Assembly (NCBI RefSeq): GCF_900116145.1
Contig: NZ_FPAB01000009.1
Location: 124,001-188,000 of the forward strand
Direction: 5' to 3'
From: Streptomyces harbinensis
GTDB lineage: Bacteria > Actinomycetota > Actinomycetes > Streptomycetales > Streptomycetaceae
DNA length: 64,000 bases
Shown: positions 43,249-50,825 of the stretch, in pieces
Layout: each line of letters begins with the position of its first letter
Position numbering within the stretch: the first letter of the stretch is position 1
The notes under the pieces: model-generated
What the model was told of the DNA's origin: nothing
Database searches by the model: none
The model's input: the letters and a program-made list of their open reading frames with translations, nothing else
Program-made: the position numbers and the translations under genes

Positions 43249-43277
43249 TTTTCATGCACATTTCAAAGACGTACGAT
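43249..43277 (+). promoter_or_regulatory. Promoter for leaderless transcription of the second TetR gene
   Basis: TTTTCA (43249-43254), a 17-nt spacer and TACGAT (43272-43277), with ATG 7 nt after the -10 at 43285. No ribosome binding site is present, so the transcript probably starts at the ATG. Confidence 0.55.
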
Positions 43278-43284
43278 GCCGGGC

Positions 43285-43908
43285 ATGGGACGCGACATCA
43301 CCGGACCGGGCGTGCGCGAGAGCCGCAGACTGCGCACCCGGCACGAGTTGCTGCACTACGGACTCGCCCTCTTCGAGGACCAGGGGTACGGCGGGACGAC
43401 GATCGGGGACATCGCCCGCCGGGCCGGGGTCTCGGAACGGACGTTCTTCCGCTACTTCGCCAGCAAGGAGGAACTGGTCCTGCAGCCGCTCCAGGAACTG
43501 ACCGAACTCTTTCTCGCCGAGGCCGAACGCCGACCGGCGCACGAGCCCCCGCTCACCGCGCTGCACGAGGCGGGCCGCCGGGTCATGGAACGGGCCGCCG
43601 AGGGGCCGCTGGAGACGCTGCTGGCCAGCCTGCGGCTGATCTGCGCCGAGCCCGAGCTGCGGGCCGCCCAGCTGGTGCGGCACGCCGAGGGCCACCAGCG
43701 GCTGGCCACCGTCCTGGCCCGCCGGGAGCGCACCGGCCCCGGGGACCTGCGCCCCGGGCTGCTGGTCGGCGCGTACGCGATGGCCTCCATCCTGGCCACC
43801 CAGTCCTGGAACCGGCACAGCGACGGCTCCCTGGCGGCGCTCCTGCGCTGCACCGACGACCATCTGCGGCAGATGCCCGCCGCCCTGGCGGGCCACTGGG
43901 CCGGCTGA
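43285..43908 (+). CDS. TetR family transcriptional regulator
   Basis: About 207 residues. HTH with T-I-G-D-I-A-R-R-A-G-V-S-E-R-T-F-F-R-Y-F (about 45-65), and a helical C-terminal domain of the MftR/TetR_C_17-like type. The ATG at 43285 is preferred over one at 43276 because the latter lies within the predicted -10 box. Divergent from the MMPL-linked TetR; the convergent HxlR gene ends 2 bp beyond its stop. Its target is unknown. Confidence 0.88.
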   Translation: MGRDITGPGVRESRRLRTRHELLHYGLALFEDQGYGGTTIGDIARRAGVSERTFFRYFASKEELVLQPLQELTELFLAEAERRPAHEPPLTALHEAGRRVMERAAEGPLETLLASLRLICAEPELRAAQLVRHAEGHQRLATVLARRERTGPGDLRPGLLVGAYAMASILATQSWNRHSDGSLAALLRCTDDHLRQMPAALAGHWAG

Positions 43909-43909
43909 G

Positions 43910-44296
43910 TCAGCGCGCGGCGGCGGCGCGGGCCCGGTCGTACCGCTCCTGCCCCTCCTGCACCTCGGGCAGCCGCCGCTCCACCCAGCGGGCCAGCTGC
44001 CACACATGAGCGGCGGCCTCCCGGCCGAGATCGGTGAGCGAGTAGTCCACCCGGGGCGGGATCACGGCCTGTGCGGCGCGGTGCACGAAGCCGTCCCGCT
44101 CCAGGGTCTGGAGGGTCTGGGCCAGCATCTTCTCGCTGATGCCGGAGATCGTCCGGCGCAGTTCGCTGAACCGCAGGGACTCCTCGTCCAGCAGGAGGGC
44201 CAGCACCAGGACACCCCAGCGGCTGGTGACATGTTCCAGCACCGCGCGGGAGGGGCACTCGGCGGCATTGACGCTGTGCGGCTGACGTACGTCCAT
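43910..44296 (-). CDS. HxlR family transcriptional regulator
   Basis: A 128-residue winged-helix regulator. C-P-S-R near the N-terminus carries the single Cys typical of redox- or quinone-sensing HxlR proteins such as QorR, followed by R-W-G-V-L-V-L-A-L-L and the I-S-E-K-M-L-A-Q-T-L recognition helix. It is divergent from a QorB-like oxidoreductase and is its likely repressor. No ribosome binding site is seen and TAAGCT lies 6 nt upstream of the ATG, so it may be leaderless. Confidence 0.9.
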   Translation of the reverse strand: MDVRQPHSVNAAECPSRAVLEHVTSRWGVLVLALLLDEESLRFSELRRTISGISEKMLAQTLQTLERDGFVHRAAQAVIPPRVDYSLTDLGREAAAHVWQLARWVERRLPEVQEGQERYDRARAAAAR

Positions 44297-44319
44297 GCCA
44301 GTAGCTTACGTCAAGGTGG

Positions 44320-44342
44320 GTACTTTCCCTGGGTTAGTAACC
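44320..44342. promoter_or_regulatory. Candidate HxlR operator between hxlR and qorB-like genes
   Basis: GTACT (44320-44324), 11 nt, then AGTAAC (44336-44341): an interrupted inverted repeat of the size HxlR dimers bind. A smaller palindrome GGTTAGTAACC (44332-44342) overlaps its right arm. Confidence 0.5.
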
Positions 44343-44395
44343 GGCCTACCGTGGACGACGCACCGAACAAGAACCACCCCCGAGGGAGAACGCGC

Positions 44396-45250
44396 ATGTG
44401 GGTAGTCACCGGAGCCACCGGTCAGCTGGGACGGCTGGTCATCGACAGCCTGCTGGAATCGGTACCGGCGGAACAGGTCGTGGCGGTGGTGCGGGACGAG
44501 GACAAGGCGGCCGGCCTCGCGGCGCGCGGGGTCCGGCTGCGGATCGCCGACTACGACGACCCCGCCACGCTGCGCGGCGCCTTCGCCGCCGGTGACCGGG
44601 TGCTGCTGATCTCCGGCAGCGAGGTCGGCCGGCGCCTGCCCCAGCACACCGCCGTCATCGACGCCGCGAAGGAGGCGGGCGTCGCCCTGCTGGCCTACAC
44701 CGGCGTCCTGGGCGGCCCGGCCGCCGACTTCGCGCTGGCCGACGAGCACAAGGCCACCGAGGAGGCGGTGCTCGCCTCCGGGCTGCCGTACGTCTTCCTG
44801 CGCAACGGCTGGTACCACGAGAACTACACCGCCCAGCTGGGCCCGGTGATCGAGGTCGGCCGCGTGGTCGCCGCCGCGGGCGAGGGCCGGGTCGCCTCCG
44901 CCTCCCGCGCCGACTACGCCGCGGCGGCGGCGGCCGTGCTCACCGGGGAGGGCCACGAGGGCAAGGCGTACGAGCTGAGCGGCGACACCGCCTGGAGCTT
45001 CGCGGAGTACGCCGCGGAGATCAGCCGCCTTACGGGCAAGGAGGTCCGCTACACCCCGGTCGGCCCCGAGGAGCAGCGGGCGAACCTGCTGGCCGCCGGG
45101 CTGCCCGAGCAGTACGCCGGGATCCTGGTCGGCGTGGACGAGGCGATCGAACGCGGGCTGCTCGCCGCCACCCCCGGCGACCTGTCCCGGCTCATCGGCC
45201 GCCCCACCACGCCGATCGGGGACGCGATCGCGGCGGCGCTCAAGGGCTGA
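44396..45250 (+). CDS. NAD(P)H-binding oxidoreductase, NmrA/QorB-like
   Basis: A 284-residue atypical SDR enzyme. The nucleotide-binding G-A-T-G-Q-L-G, R-N-G-W-Y-x-E-N and the P-V-G-P-E segment resemble E. coli QorB (quinone oxidoreductase) and NmrA-like proteins. Pairing with a divergent HxlR regulator mirrors the QorR/QorB arrangement, supporting a role in quinone or diamide-type stress. Start ATG 44396 with GGGAGA upstream. Confidence 0.88.
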   Translation: MWVVTGATGQLGRLVIDSLLESVPAEQVVAVVRDEDKAAGLAARGVRLRIADYDDPATLRGAFAAGDRVLLISGSEVGRRLPQHTAVIDAAKEAGVALLAYTGVLGGPAADFALADEHKATEEAVLASGLPYVFLRNGWYHENYTAQLGPVIEVGRVVAAAGEGRVASASRADYAAAAAAVLTGEGHEGKAYELSGDTAWSFAEYAAEISRLTGKEVRYTPVGPEEQRANLLAAGLPEQYAGILVGVDEAIERGLLAATPGDLSRLIGRPTTPIGDAIAAALKG

Positions 45251-45252
45251 GG

Positions 45253-45327
45253 CCGCGGGGCGGTCGCGGGGTCACCGGGGTCCGGGGGGGGCGGTTGTCT
45301 CCTTCAGGTGACCCCGCGGGGCGGTCG
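45253..45327. repeat. Direct plus inverted repeat structure after the qorB-like gene
   Basis: A 14-bp sequence CCGCGGGGCGGTCG occurs at 45253-45266 and again at 45314-45327. Between and overlapping them is a perfect 12-bp inverted repeat, 45265-45276 and 45307-45318, with a 30-nt loop. It may serve as the terminator of the upstream gene. The rest of the 289-bp gap to 45540 shows no gene. Confidence 0.6.
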
Positions 45328-45539
45328 ATTCCCGGTCAACTGACCGGCGGGCGGTGGCGTGAACCCGATTCCGGGCTTTCGCCACTGCCTTCGCCACTCA
45401 TGCGAGTGATATGAACTCCACATGTGCGGCTGAATTCCTTGCGTACGGCCGGGAGTCAGGGTCTGCCGGACCGGGGCAGGGTGCGAGAGGGTACGCAGCG
45501 CACGCGCTCATCGACACACCCTGAGCACATGGAGGGATC

Positions 45540-45950
45540 ATGACGCTCGCCAGCCGGAGCACCGACGCCCAGCCCCTCTCCTACAGCTGGCTGCTGACCG
45601 CCAGACGGTCGGACCTCGCGCATTTCCGGCGGCTGGCGAAGCTGGCGATGCGCGAGTGGGACCAGGACGACGCGGTGACCGAGGTGGTGCTGCACGGCGT
45701 CACCGAACTGCTCGCCAACGTCGCCCGCCACGTCCCCGACCCGCGCTGCCGGCTGGAGCTGTTCCTGGAGGAGGACGCGGTCCGCGTCACCGTCACCGAC
45801 AGCTCCGCCGCACTCCCCCGCATCACCCTCCCCGACTGGAGCGCGGAGGAGGGCCGGGGGCTGTGGCTGCTGCGCGAGATGGCCGACGGCATCGGCTTCG
45901 AACCGACCGCCGACGGCAAACGGGTGTGGGTGCGGGTCGGCACCCGCTGA
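45540..45950 (+). CDS. Small ATP-binding protein, anti-sigma-factor-like HATPase
   Basis: A 136-residue HATPase_c domain protein. N-box T-E-L-L-A-N-V-A-R-H and G2 box G-R-G-L-W-L-L are clear; the G1 Asp is followed by S-S rather than x-G (V-T-D-S-S), a mild departure. Like the protein at 33776 it belongs to the large Streptomyces family of RsbW-like kinases. GGAGG precedes the ATG at 45540. No partner sigma factor is nearby. Confidence 0.85.
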   Translation: MTLASRSTDAQPLSYSWLLTARRSDLAHFRRLAKLAMREWDQDDAVTEVVLHGVTELLANVARHVPDPRCRLELFLEEDAVRVTVTDSSAALPRITLPDWSAEEGRGLWLLREMADGIGFEPTADGKRVWVRVGTR

Positions 45951-45965
45951 CCGGCCGGCGCGCCG

Positions 45966-46610
45966 TCAGTCGCCCTCGCCGGGTTCGGGACGCTTCTTCT
46001 TGCTCTTGACGCGCTTGCGCTCCACACCGACACCGCCCCAGAACGCCAGGCCGGTGATCACCACGCGCGGGGCGCCGGGGGCGGCCTCGCGGTCGGCGGT
46101 CGGATCGAAGCCGCCCATGATGCCGATGCCCCGCACCTCGACCCCGACGTCCGGCGGCACGGTGACGGAGACCCCGCCCATGATGGCGATGGCCCGGATG
46201 GTGACCTCGCGGTCCTCGAAGGCGGCCTCGCGCAGGTCGATGTTGCCGCCGCCCATGAAGGCCAGCGCCCGGAAGCGGCGCGGCATCGTCCAGCCGCCGC
46301 GGCGCGCGAACCCGCCGAGCACGGCGATCGCCCCCCGGGAGGTGGCGGGCCGGCCGATCCGGTCCGCCCAGCTCCGCCCGGCGCGGGCCGGTGCCCGGGC
46401 GCCGGGCGCCGACGGGGGCTCGGCGCGCTCGGGCAGATCACCGATGAGGGGCACCAGTTCACCGCGGGTACGGGCCGCGTACACGGCGCCGAGCCGTTCC
46501 TCGAACTCCTCCATGGTGAGCCGGCCCTCGGCCAGCCCCGTCCGCAGGATCTCGGCGTACTGCTCCCGCTCGGCGTCGGAGGCTTTCACCTCGGGCAACT
46601 CGTCCTTCAT
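45966..46610 (-). CDS. DUF1707 domain protein with LiaF-like C-terminal beta domain
   Basis: A 214-residue protein. The N-terminal DUF1707 (about 8-60: A-S-D-A-E-R-E-Q-Y-A-E-I-L and G-R-L-T-x-E-E-F-E-E-R) is a short actinobacterial domain; an Ala/Pro-rich linker follows; residues about 110-205 hold repeated I-M-G-G-x motifs of the LiaF/DUF2154 cell-envelope sensor fold. No membrane helix is obvious, so it may act in the cytosol or at the membrane face. The stop of the upstream kinase-like gene lies 9 bp before it on the same strand. Confidence 0.85.
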   Translation of the reverse strand: MKDELPEVKASDAEREQYAEILRTGLAEGRLTMEEFEERLGAVYAARTRGELVPLIGDLPERAEPPSAPGARAPARAGRSWADRIGRPATSRGAIAVLGGFARRGGWTMPRRFRALAFMGGGNIDLREAAFEDREVTIRAIAIMGGVSVTVPPDVGVEVRGIGIMGGFDPTADREAAPGAPRVVITGLAFWGGVGVERKRVKSKKKRPEPGEGD

Positions 46611-46619
46611 GGGCGCAGC

Positions 46620-48641
46620 TTACTCACCGGCGCCGCCCGGCTCCCCGGGCGCGGGCCCCAGGAACCGGAACCGGCCCGACTGCACCTGGTAGCGGTAGGC
46701 GGCCGGGCCCGGGCCCGCGTAGTCACCGGCCCCGTCGAAGGCCAGCGGGCGGGTGAGCCCGTGATACGTCAGGGCGCGCAGCCGGCTCAGCACGCCGGAC
46801 CGGCTCAGGCTCTCCCCCTCCTCCACGGTGCGCTGCATGGCGGTGACGACCATGCGGGCGGCGTCGTACCCCTCGGGCGCGTACGGTTCGGGGTCCTGGC
46901 GGAAGCGGCGGCGGTGGACGGGGGCGAAGCCGCCGGTACGGGGGTCGGCGAGGGCGTCGGTGCAGCCGGCGACGAACTGCCAGCCCTCGGCGGCCTCCCG
47001 GGCGTCGGCCAGGAAGACCGGGTCCAGCGCCGCCTCGGTGGCGTACGCGGTGCCGGCCCAGCCGGCGTCCCGCAGGGCGCGGGCGAGCCGGGCGGCGCCG
47101 TCGGCGGGACCGCCGTACACCACGGCGTCCACGCCGTGGCCCAGCAGTTCCGCGGCGGCCGGCGCGAAGTCCTCGGTGCCGGCGGGCAGCACCTTGGGCA
47201 CCAGGGCGGTACGGGTGCGGTCCACGGCGGAGCCGACGGCGCGGGTGATGAGCCAGCTGTGCCGGTCGGCGCCGCGGTCGTCCACCAGGCCGATCCGGGA
47301 CGGGGGCGGGTCGGCCTGCGCGAGGCAGCGCGGGATGGTGAGACCGGTGGCCCGGGTGGCGGGGCGGCCGTGCAGGACGGTGGGGTAGTCGGCCCGGTCG
47401 GCGAAGTCGCCGGCGGACAGCGTCAGGACCGGCACGCCCGCCTCCTGGTACACCCGGGCGGCGGTGTCGGCCACCGCGTCGCCGGTGGGCCCGATGACCA
47501 CGAGTACGGCGGGGTCGGCGGCGAGTTCGGCCGCGGCACGGGCGGCGCTCGGCGGGTCGCCGACGTCGTCGCGGACGGCCAGCGCCAGCCGGAAGGGGAG
47601 GTTGCCGTGTTCGTTCAGTTCTTCCAGGGCCAGCGTGATGCCGTTGTGCTGGCCGCGGCCCTGGCGGGCCTGGGGGCCGGACAGGTCGGCGTGCAGGCCG
47701 ATGGTCCAGCGGGCACCGGCCGGGCCCGCGGCGGCGGGGGTGCCGTCCGCGCGCCGCAGCAGCCAGGACCCGAACGCGGCGGCCCCGGCCAGCAGCAGCC
47801 CGCCGCCGGCCAGCGCGAGTAACCCGCGCCGGGCGGGCGGCGGGTCCGGCACGGCCCGGGGGGTGTCGTTCCGCGGAGCGTCGCGCGGGCCGGGGCGGCG
47901 GCCGGGCGGGGCCGGATCGGGGTGCTCCCGGGGGCGGTGCGCGGCGCGCTCGGCGAGTGCGGCGGCCAGCGGGGGCGGCAGCCAGCCGGTGGCCGGGGTG
48001 CCGCCGAGTTCGCCGGCCAGGTCCCCGGCCGTGGGGCGCATACGGGGGTCGGGGTCCAGGCACGCCTGGAGGACCTCCAGGAGGGTGCGCGGCACATCGG
48101 CGAGGTCGGCCGGGTCGTGGGGTGAGCGGCCGGTCGCCGCGTAGCCGAGGGTGCGGCCCAGCGTGAGGATGTCGGCCGCCCGGTCGCCGCCGGGGGCGGC
48201 GCGCGCCGTGTCGGCGAGCCGGGGGCCGCCGGCCGCCAGCAGGACGTTGCCGGGGTGCGGGGCGCCGTGGGCGAGGCCCGCCGCGTGCAGGGCGTCCAGG
48301 CCACCGGCCAGCAGACCGCCGAGGGTGCGGACGGTCTGCCTCGGCAGCGGCCCGTACCCGGTCACGGCCTCGCTCAGGGCCGGTCCCGGCTCGTAGGGGT
48401 ACGCCTCCCAGGTGCCGTCGAGGTCGGTGCCGCCGCCGAGGAACGGGATCAGGCACGGGTGGTGCGGCGGCCGGACGGGGGCGGCTGGGCGCCGGCCGGG
48501 GCGGTGGAGGATCTTGAGGGCCAGCGGCGTGCCGCCGACCGAGCGGGCCAGGTAGACCCGTCCGGTGCTGCCCTCCCCCAGCCGGCCGAGCAGGCGGTGG
48601 CCGCCGATGCGCGGCGGGTCGGACGGTCGAAGCGGCTCCAT
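46620..48641 (-). CDS. Predicted pseudokinase fused to an extracellular branched-chain-amino-acid-type ligand-binding domain
   Basis: A 673-residue protein. Residues about 12-250 form a Ser/Thr-kinase-like domain with a normal glycine loop (G22-E-G-S-T-G27) and Lys43. The alpha-C region appears shortened with no obvious Glu, the H-R-D catalytic motif is H125-G-A127, the usual Lys is His129 and D-F-G reads D144-T-A. One membrane helix (about 258-280) precedes a periplasmic-binding (LivJ/Peripla_BP_6) domain starting W-T-I-G-L-H-A-D-L-S-G. The layout is that of actinobacterial receptor-like kinases, but catalysis looks lost. The ATG at 48641 is chosen; the frame is open further but without plausible protein sequence. 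Confidence 0.82.
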   Translation of the reverse strand: MEPLRPSDPPRIGGHRLLGRLGEGSTGRVYLARSVGGTPLALKILHRPGRRPAAPVRPPHHPCLIPFLGGGTDLDGTWEAYPYEPGPALSEAVTGYGPLPRQTVRTLGGLLAGGLDALHAAGLAHGAPHPGNVLLAAGGPRLADTARAAPGGDRAADILTLGRTLGYAATGRSPHDPADLADVPRTLLEVLQACLDPDPRMRPTAGDLAGELGGTPATGWLPPPLAAALAERAAHRPREHPDPAPPGRRPGPRDAPRNDTPRAVPDPPPARRGLLALAGGGLLLAGAAAFGSWLLRRADGTPAAAGPAGARWTIGLHADLSGPQARQGRGQHNGITLALEELNEHGNLPFRLALAVRDDVGDPPSAARAAAELAADPAVLVVIGPTGDAVADTAARVYQEAGVPVLTLSAGDFADRADYPTVLHGRPATRATGLTIPRCLAQADPPPSRIGLVDDRGADRHSWLITRAVGSAVDRTRTALVPKVLPAGTEDFAPAAAELLGHGVDAVVYGGPADGAARLARALRDAGWAGTAYATEAALDPVFLADAREAAEGWQFVAGCTDALADPRTGGFAPVHRRRFRQDPEPYAPEGYDAARMVVTAMQRTVEEGESLSRSGVLSRLRALTYHGLTRPLAFDGAGDYAGPGPAAYRYQVQSGRFRFLGPAPGEPGGAGE

Positions 48642-49052
48642 CGGCCGCGGCCCCCTTCCTGTGTGCGCCCTCAGCGCTGCGCGCTCTCCACCCCGGCCGG
48701 CCTCCGTTCGACCTCGGAGGGGACCCCTCCCCCGCTGCCCCGGACGGCGACGGTCGCCGCGCCGCGCCGGGTGCGGGCCCACCGGTACGGGTACGGGCCG
48801 CCGTGCCGGCCGCCGGCGCACCGGCCGCGTTCGTGGACCGGGGTGTCCGCGCGAGGGTGGCCCGGGGCCGCGTCCGGTGCGCGTCCCGGCTCCGGGTCGG
48901 CGACGCGTGCGCCGGCGCGCCGTCGCGGTGCCGTCCAGCGATGACGCAACCCTCGCCCTCCCCCACTCGGCCGACCGGGGCGGCATCACCTTAGCGTTTC
49001 GGGACGTGAACCGGGAGTGGCCCCGGGGCGCCGCGGAGCGCAGACTGGGGCC
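48642..49052. other. Gene-free region upstream of the pseudokinase gene
   Basis: About 410 bp between divergent genes. Short frames exist on both strands (for instance 48671-48949 on the minus strand), but they are Arg/Pro/Gly-rich and lack ribosome binding sites. I see no confident promoter, repeat or RNA element. Confidence 0.5.
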
Positions 49053-50111
49053 ATGGAGAGCACGCTGCGCACGGAGTATTCGCTGGCGACGGTCTATCTG
49101 AACACGGCGAGCCACGGGGTGTTGCCGGCCCGCACGGCGCGGGCGCTGCGGGAAGCGGTCGACGCGATGGCGACCGGCCGCACCGATCAGGTGGCGGGGT
49201 TCGCGAAGGTGGAGGAGGCGCGGCGCGCGTACGGGCGGATCGCGGGCATCGACCCGGGGCGGGTGGCGGTGGGGTCGAGTGTGGCGGCGCACGCCGGCAC
49301 GGTGGCCAGGTCGCTGCGGCCCGGGGCGGAGGTGGTGTGCGCGCGGGACGAGTTCTCCTCGCTGGTGAATCCGTTCCACGCCCGGGGGGATCTGACGGTG
49401 CGTGAGGTACCGCTGGAGAAGCTGGCCGAGGCGGTGGGGGCGGGGACGGCGCTGGTGGCGGTGAGCGCGGTGCAGTCGCTGGACGGCCGGATGGCGGATC
49501 TGCGGGCGGTGCGGGAGGCGGCGCGCGATCACGGGGCGCGGGTGCTGGTGGACAGCACGCAGGCGCTGGGCTGGCTGCCGCTGTCGGCGGCCGGCTTCGA
49601 CTACACGGTGTGCGACACGTACAAGTGGCTGCTGGGCCCGCGCGGGGTGTCCTTTCTGACGCTGCCCGCGGACGGGGGTGACCTGGTGCCGGCCGGTCCC
49701 GGCTGGCTGTCGGCGCGCGATCCGTGGGCGACGTGTTACGGGGCGGTGCGGGACCCGGCGCCGGACGCGCGGCGCTTCGACGACAGTTTCGCGCTGCTGC
49801 CGGGGATCGGCACGGCGGCCTCGCTGGCGCTGGTGGAGGAGGTGGGGACGGAGGCGATCGCGGCGCACGACGAGGCGCTGGCGCGGCGGTTCCGGGCGGG
49901 GGTGGCGCGGCTGGGGTACGAGCCGGTGGCCGGCCGGTCGCCGATCGTGTCGGTGCCGGGGCTCGGGGCGGCGACGGCGGACGCGCTGGCGGAGCGGGGC
50001 GTACGGGTGTCGGCGCGCGGCGGGCGGCTGCGGGCGTCCTTCCATCTGTACAACACGGAGGCGGACGTGGACCGGCTGCTGGAGGCGCTGCCGGTCGCCG
50101 GGCGCGGCTGA
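49053..50111 (+). CDS. Class V aminotransferase (PLP-dependent, cysteine desulfurase-like fold)
   Basis: About 352 residues. The PLP-binding Lys sits in C-D-T-Y-K-W-L-L-G-P-R-G, with D-S-T-Q-A-L-G-W before it, as in isopenicillin-N epimerase-like and selenocysteine lyase-like enzymes. The N-terminal Y-L-N-T-A-S-H-G-V-L is also typical. No conserved catalytic Cys loop for desulfuration is evident, so an aminotransferase, epimerase or lyase role is more likely. The reaction cannot be named. Start ATG 49053. Convergent with endonuclease V, 4 bp apart. Confidence 0.85.
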   Translation: MESTLRTEYSLATVYLNTASHGVLPARTARALREAVDAMATGRTDQVAGFAKVEEARRAYGRIAGIDPGRVAVGSSVAAHAGTVARSLRPGAEVVCARDEFSSLVNPFHARGDLTVREVPLEKLAEAVGAGTALVAVSAVQSLDGRMADLRAVREAARDHGARVLVDSTQALGWLPLSAAGFDYTVCDTYKWLLGPRGVSFLTLPADGGDLVPAGPGWLSARDPWATCYGAVRDPAPDARRFDDSFALLPGIGTAASLALVEEVGTEAIAAHDEALARRFRAGVARLGYEPVAGRSPIVSVPGLGAATADALAERGVRVSARGGRLRASFHLYNTEADVDRLLEALPVAGRG

Positions 50112-50115
50112 GCGG

Positions 50116-50802
50116 TCAGGGCCGGGTGGCGGCCGACAGGGCGGTGCGGCACAGCCGGTCGGCCTCCCGGGTGGTCTCGGGCAGGCGGTAGCGGCGGGCG
50201 AGGTTGAGGACGTGGGCGCAGGCGGTGGGCAGGGTGACGCGGTGGCCGGTGGAGACGAACAGCGGTTTGACGCCGGGCTGGGTGCGCAGCGCGCGGCCGA
50301 CTTCCTCGGTGCCGTCGAGCAGGGGTGACCAGGCGCCCCGCTCGGCGGCGGGCAGCTGGTGGTGGAAGGTGAAGGGGTTCTTGGCGACGCCGATGGACGG
50401 CAGGCCGGTGAGCACGCCGAGGTGCGCGGCCAGGCCGAAGCGGCGCGGGTGGGCGATGCCGTAGCCGTCGCAGACGACCAGGTCGGGCGCGGTGGCCAGC
50501 CGGCCGAGGGCGTCCAGCACGGCGGGCAGTTCGCGGTAGGCGAGCAGCCCGGGGCGGTACGGGAAGGGGACGGGGCCGGTGGCGGTGGCCCGCTCGCGCA
50601 CCTCCAGGGTGACGGCGTCCAGGGTGACGGCGGCGGCGCCCACGATGCCGCGTACGTCGTCGTAGGCCACATCCACCCCCGCCACCGTGGCGGGGGTGCC
50701 GGGTGCCGGGCCGGTGTCGTCCGGGACGATGTGCTCGCGCAGCGTCAGCTGCCGGGCGACGGCCTCGGCCTCGGTGGCGGGGGTGGTGTGGGGCAGCGGC
50801 AT
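50116..50802 (-). CDS. nfi: Endonuclease V (deoxyinosine 3'-endonuclease)
   Basis: A 228-residue repair nuclease cutting near deoxyinosine. The metal-binding G-V-D-V-A-Y-D motif, the C-D-G-Y-G-I-A-H-P-R-R-F-G-L-A signature, and the G-V-A-K-N-P segment are intact. The start ATG at 50802 gives the usual family length; the frame is open upstream only as an artefact of high GC inside glyA. It lies 23 bp downstream of glyA on the same strand and may be co-transcribed. Confidence 0.92.
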   Translation of the reverse strand: MPLPHTTPATEAEAVARQLTLREHIVPDDTGPAPGTPATVAGVDVAYDDVRGIVGAAAVTLDAVTLEVRERATATGPVPFPYRPGLLAYRELPAVLDALGRLATAPDLVVCDGYGIAHPRRFGLAAHLGVLTGLPSIGVAKNPFTFHHQLPAAERGAWSPLLDGTEEVGRALRTQPGVKPLFVSTGHRVTLPTACAHVLNLARRYRLPETTREADRLCRTALSAATRP

Positions 50803-50825
50803 CGGTGCTCCGGGGGCCGGTGGGC

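Noticed and set aside
45881..45915. tRNA T-loop-like GGCTTCGAACC
   Set aside because: It lies inside the HATPase coding sequence and no cloverleaf surrounds it.
48671..48949. 92-codon minus-strand frame
   Set aside because: Arg/Gly/Pro-rich, no ribosome binding site, no recognisable motif.
48642..50672. 5' extension of the pseudokinase frame
   Set aside because: It remains open only because of high GC; the extension overlaps the aminotransferase and endonuclease V genes.
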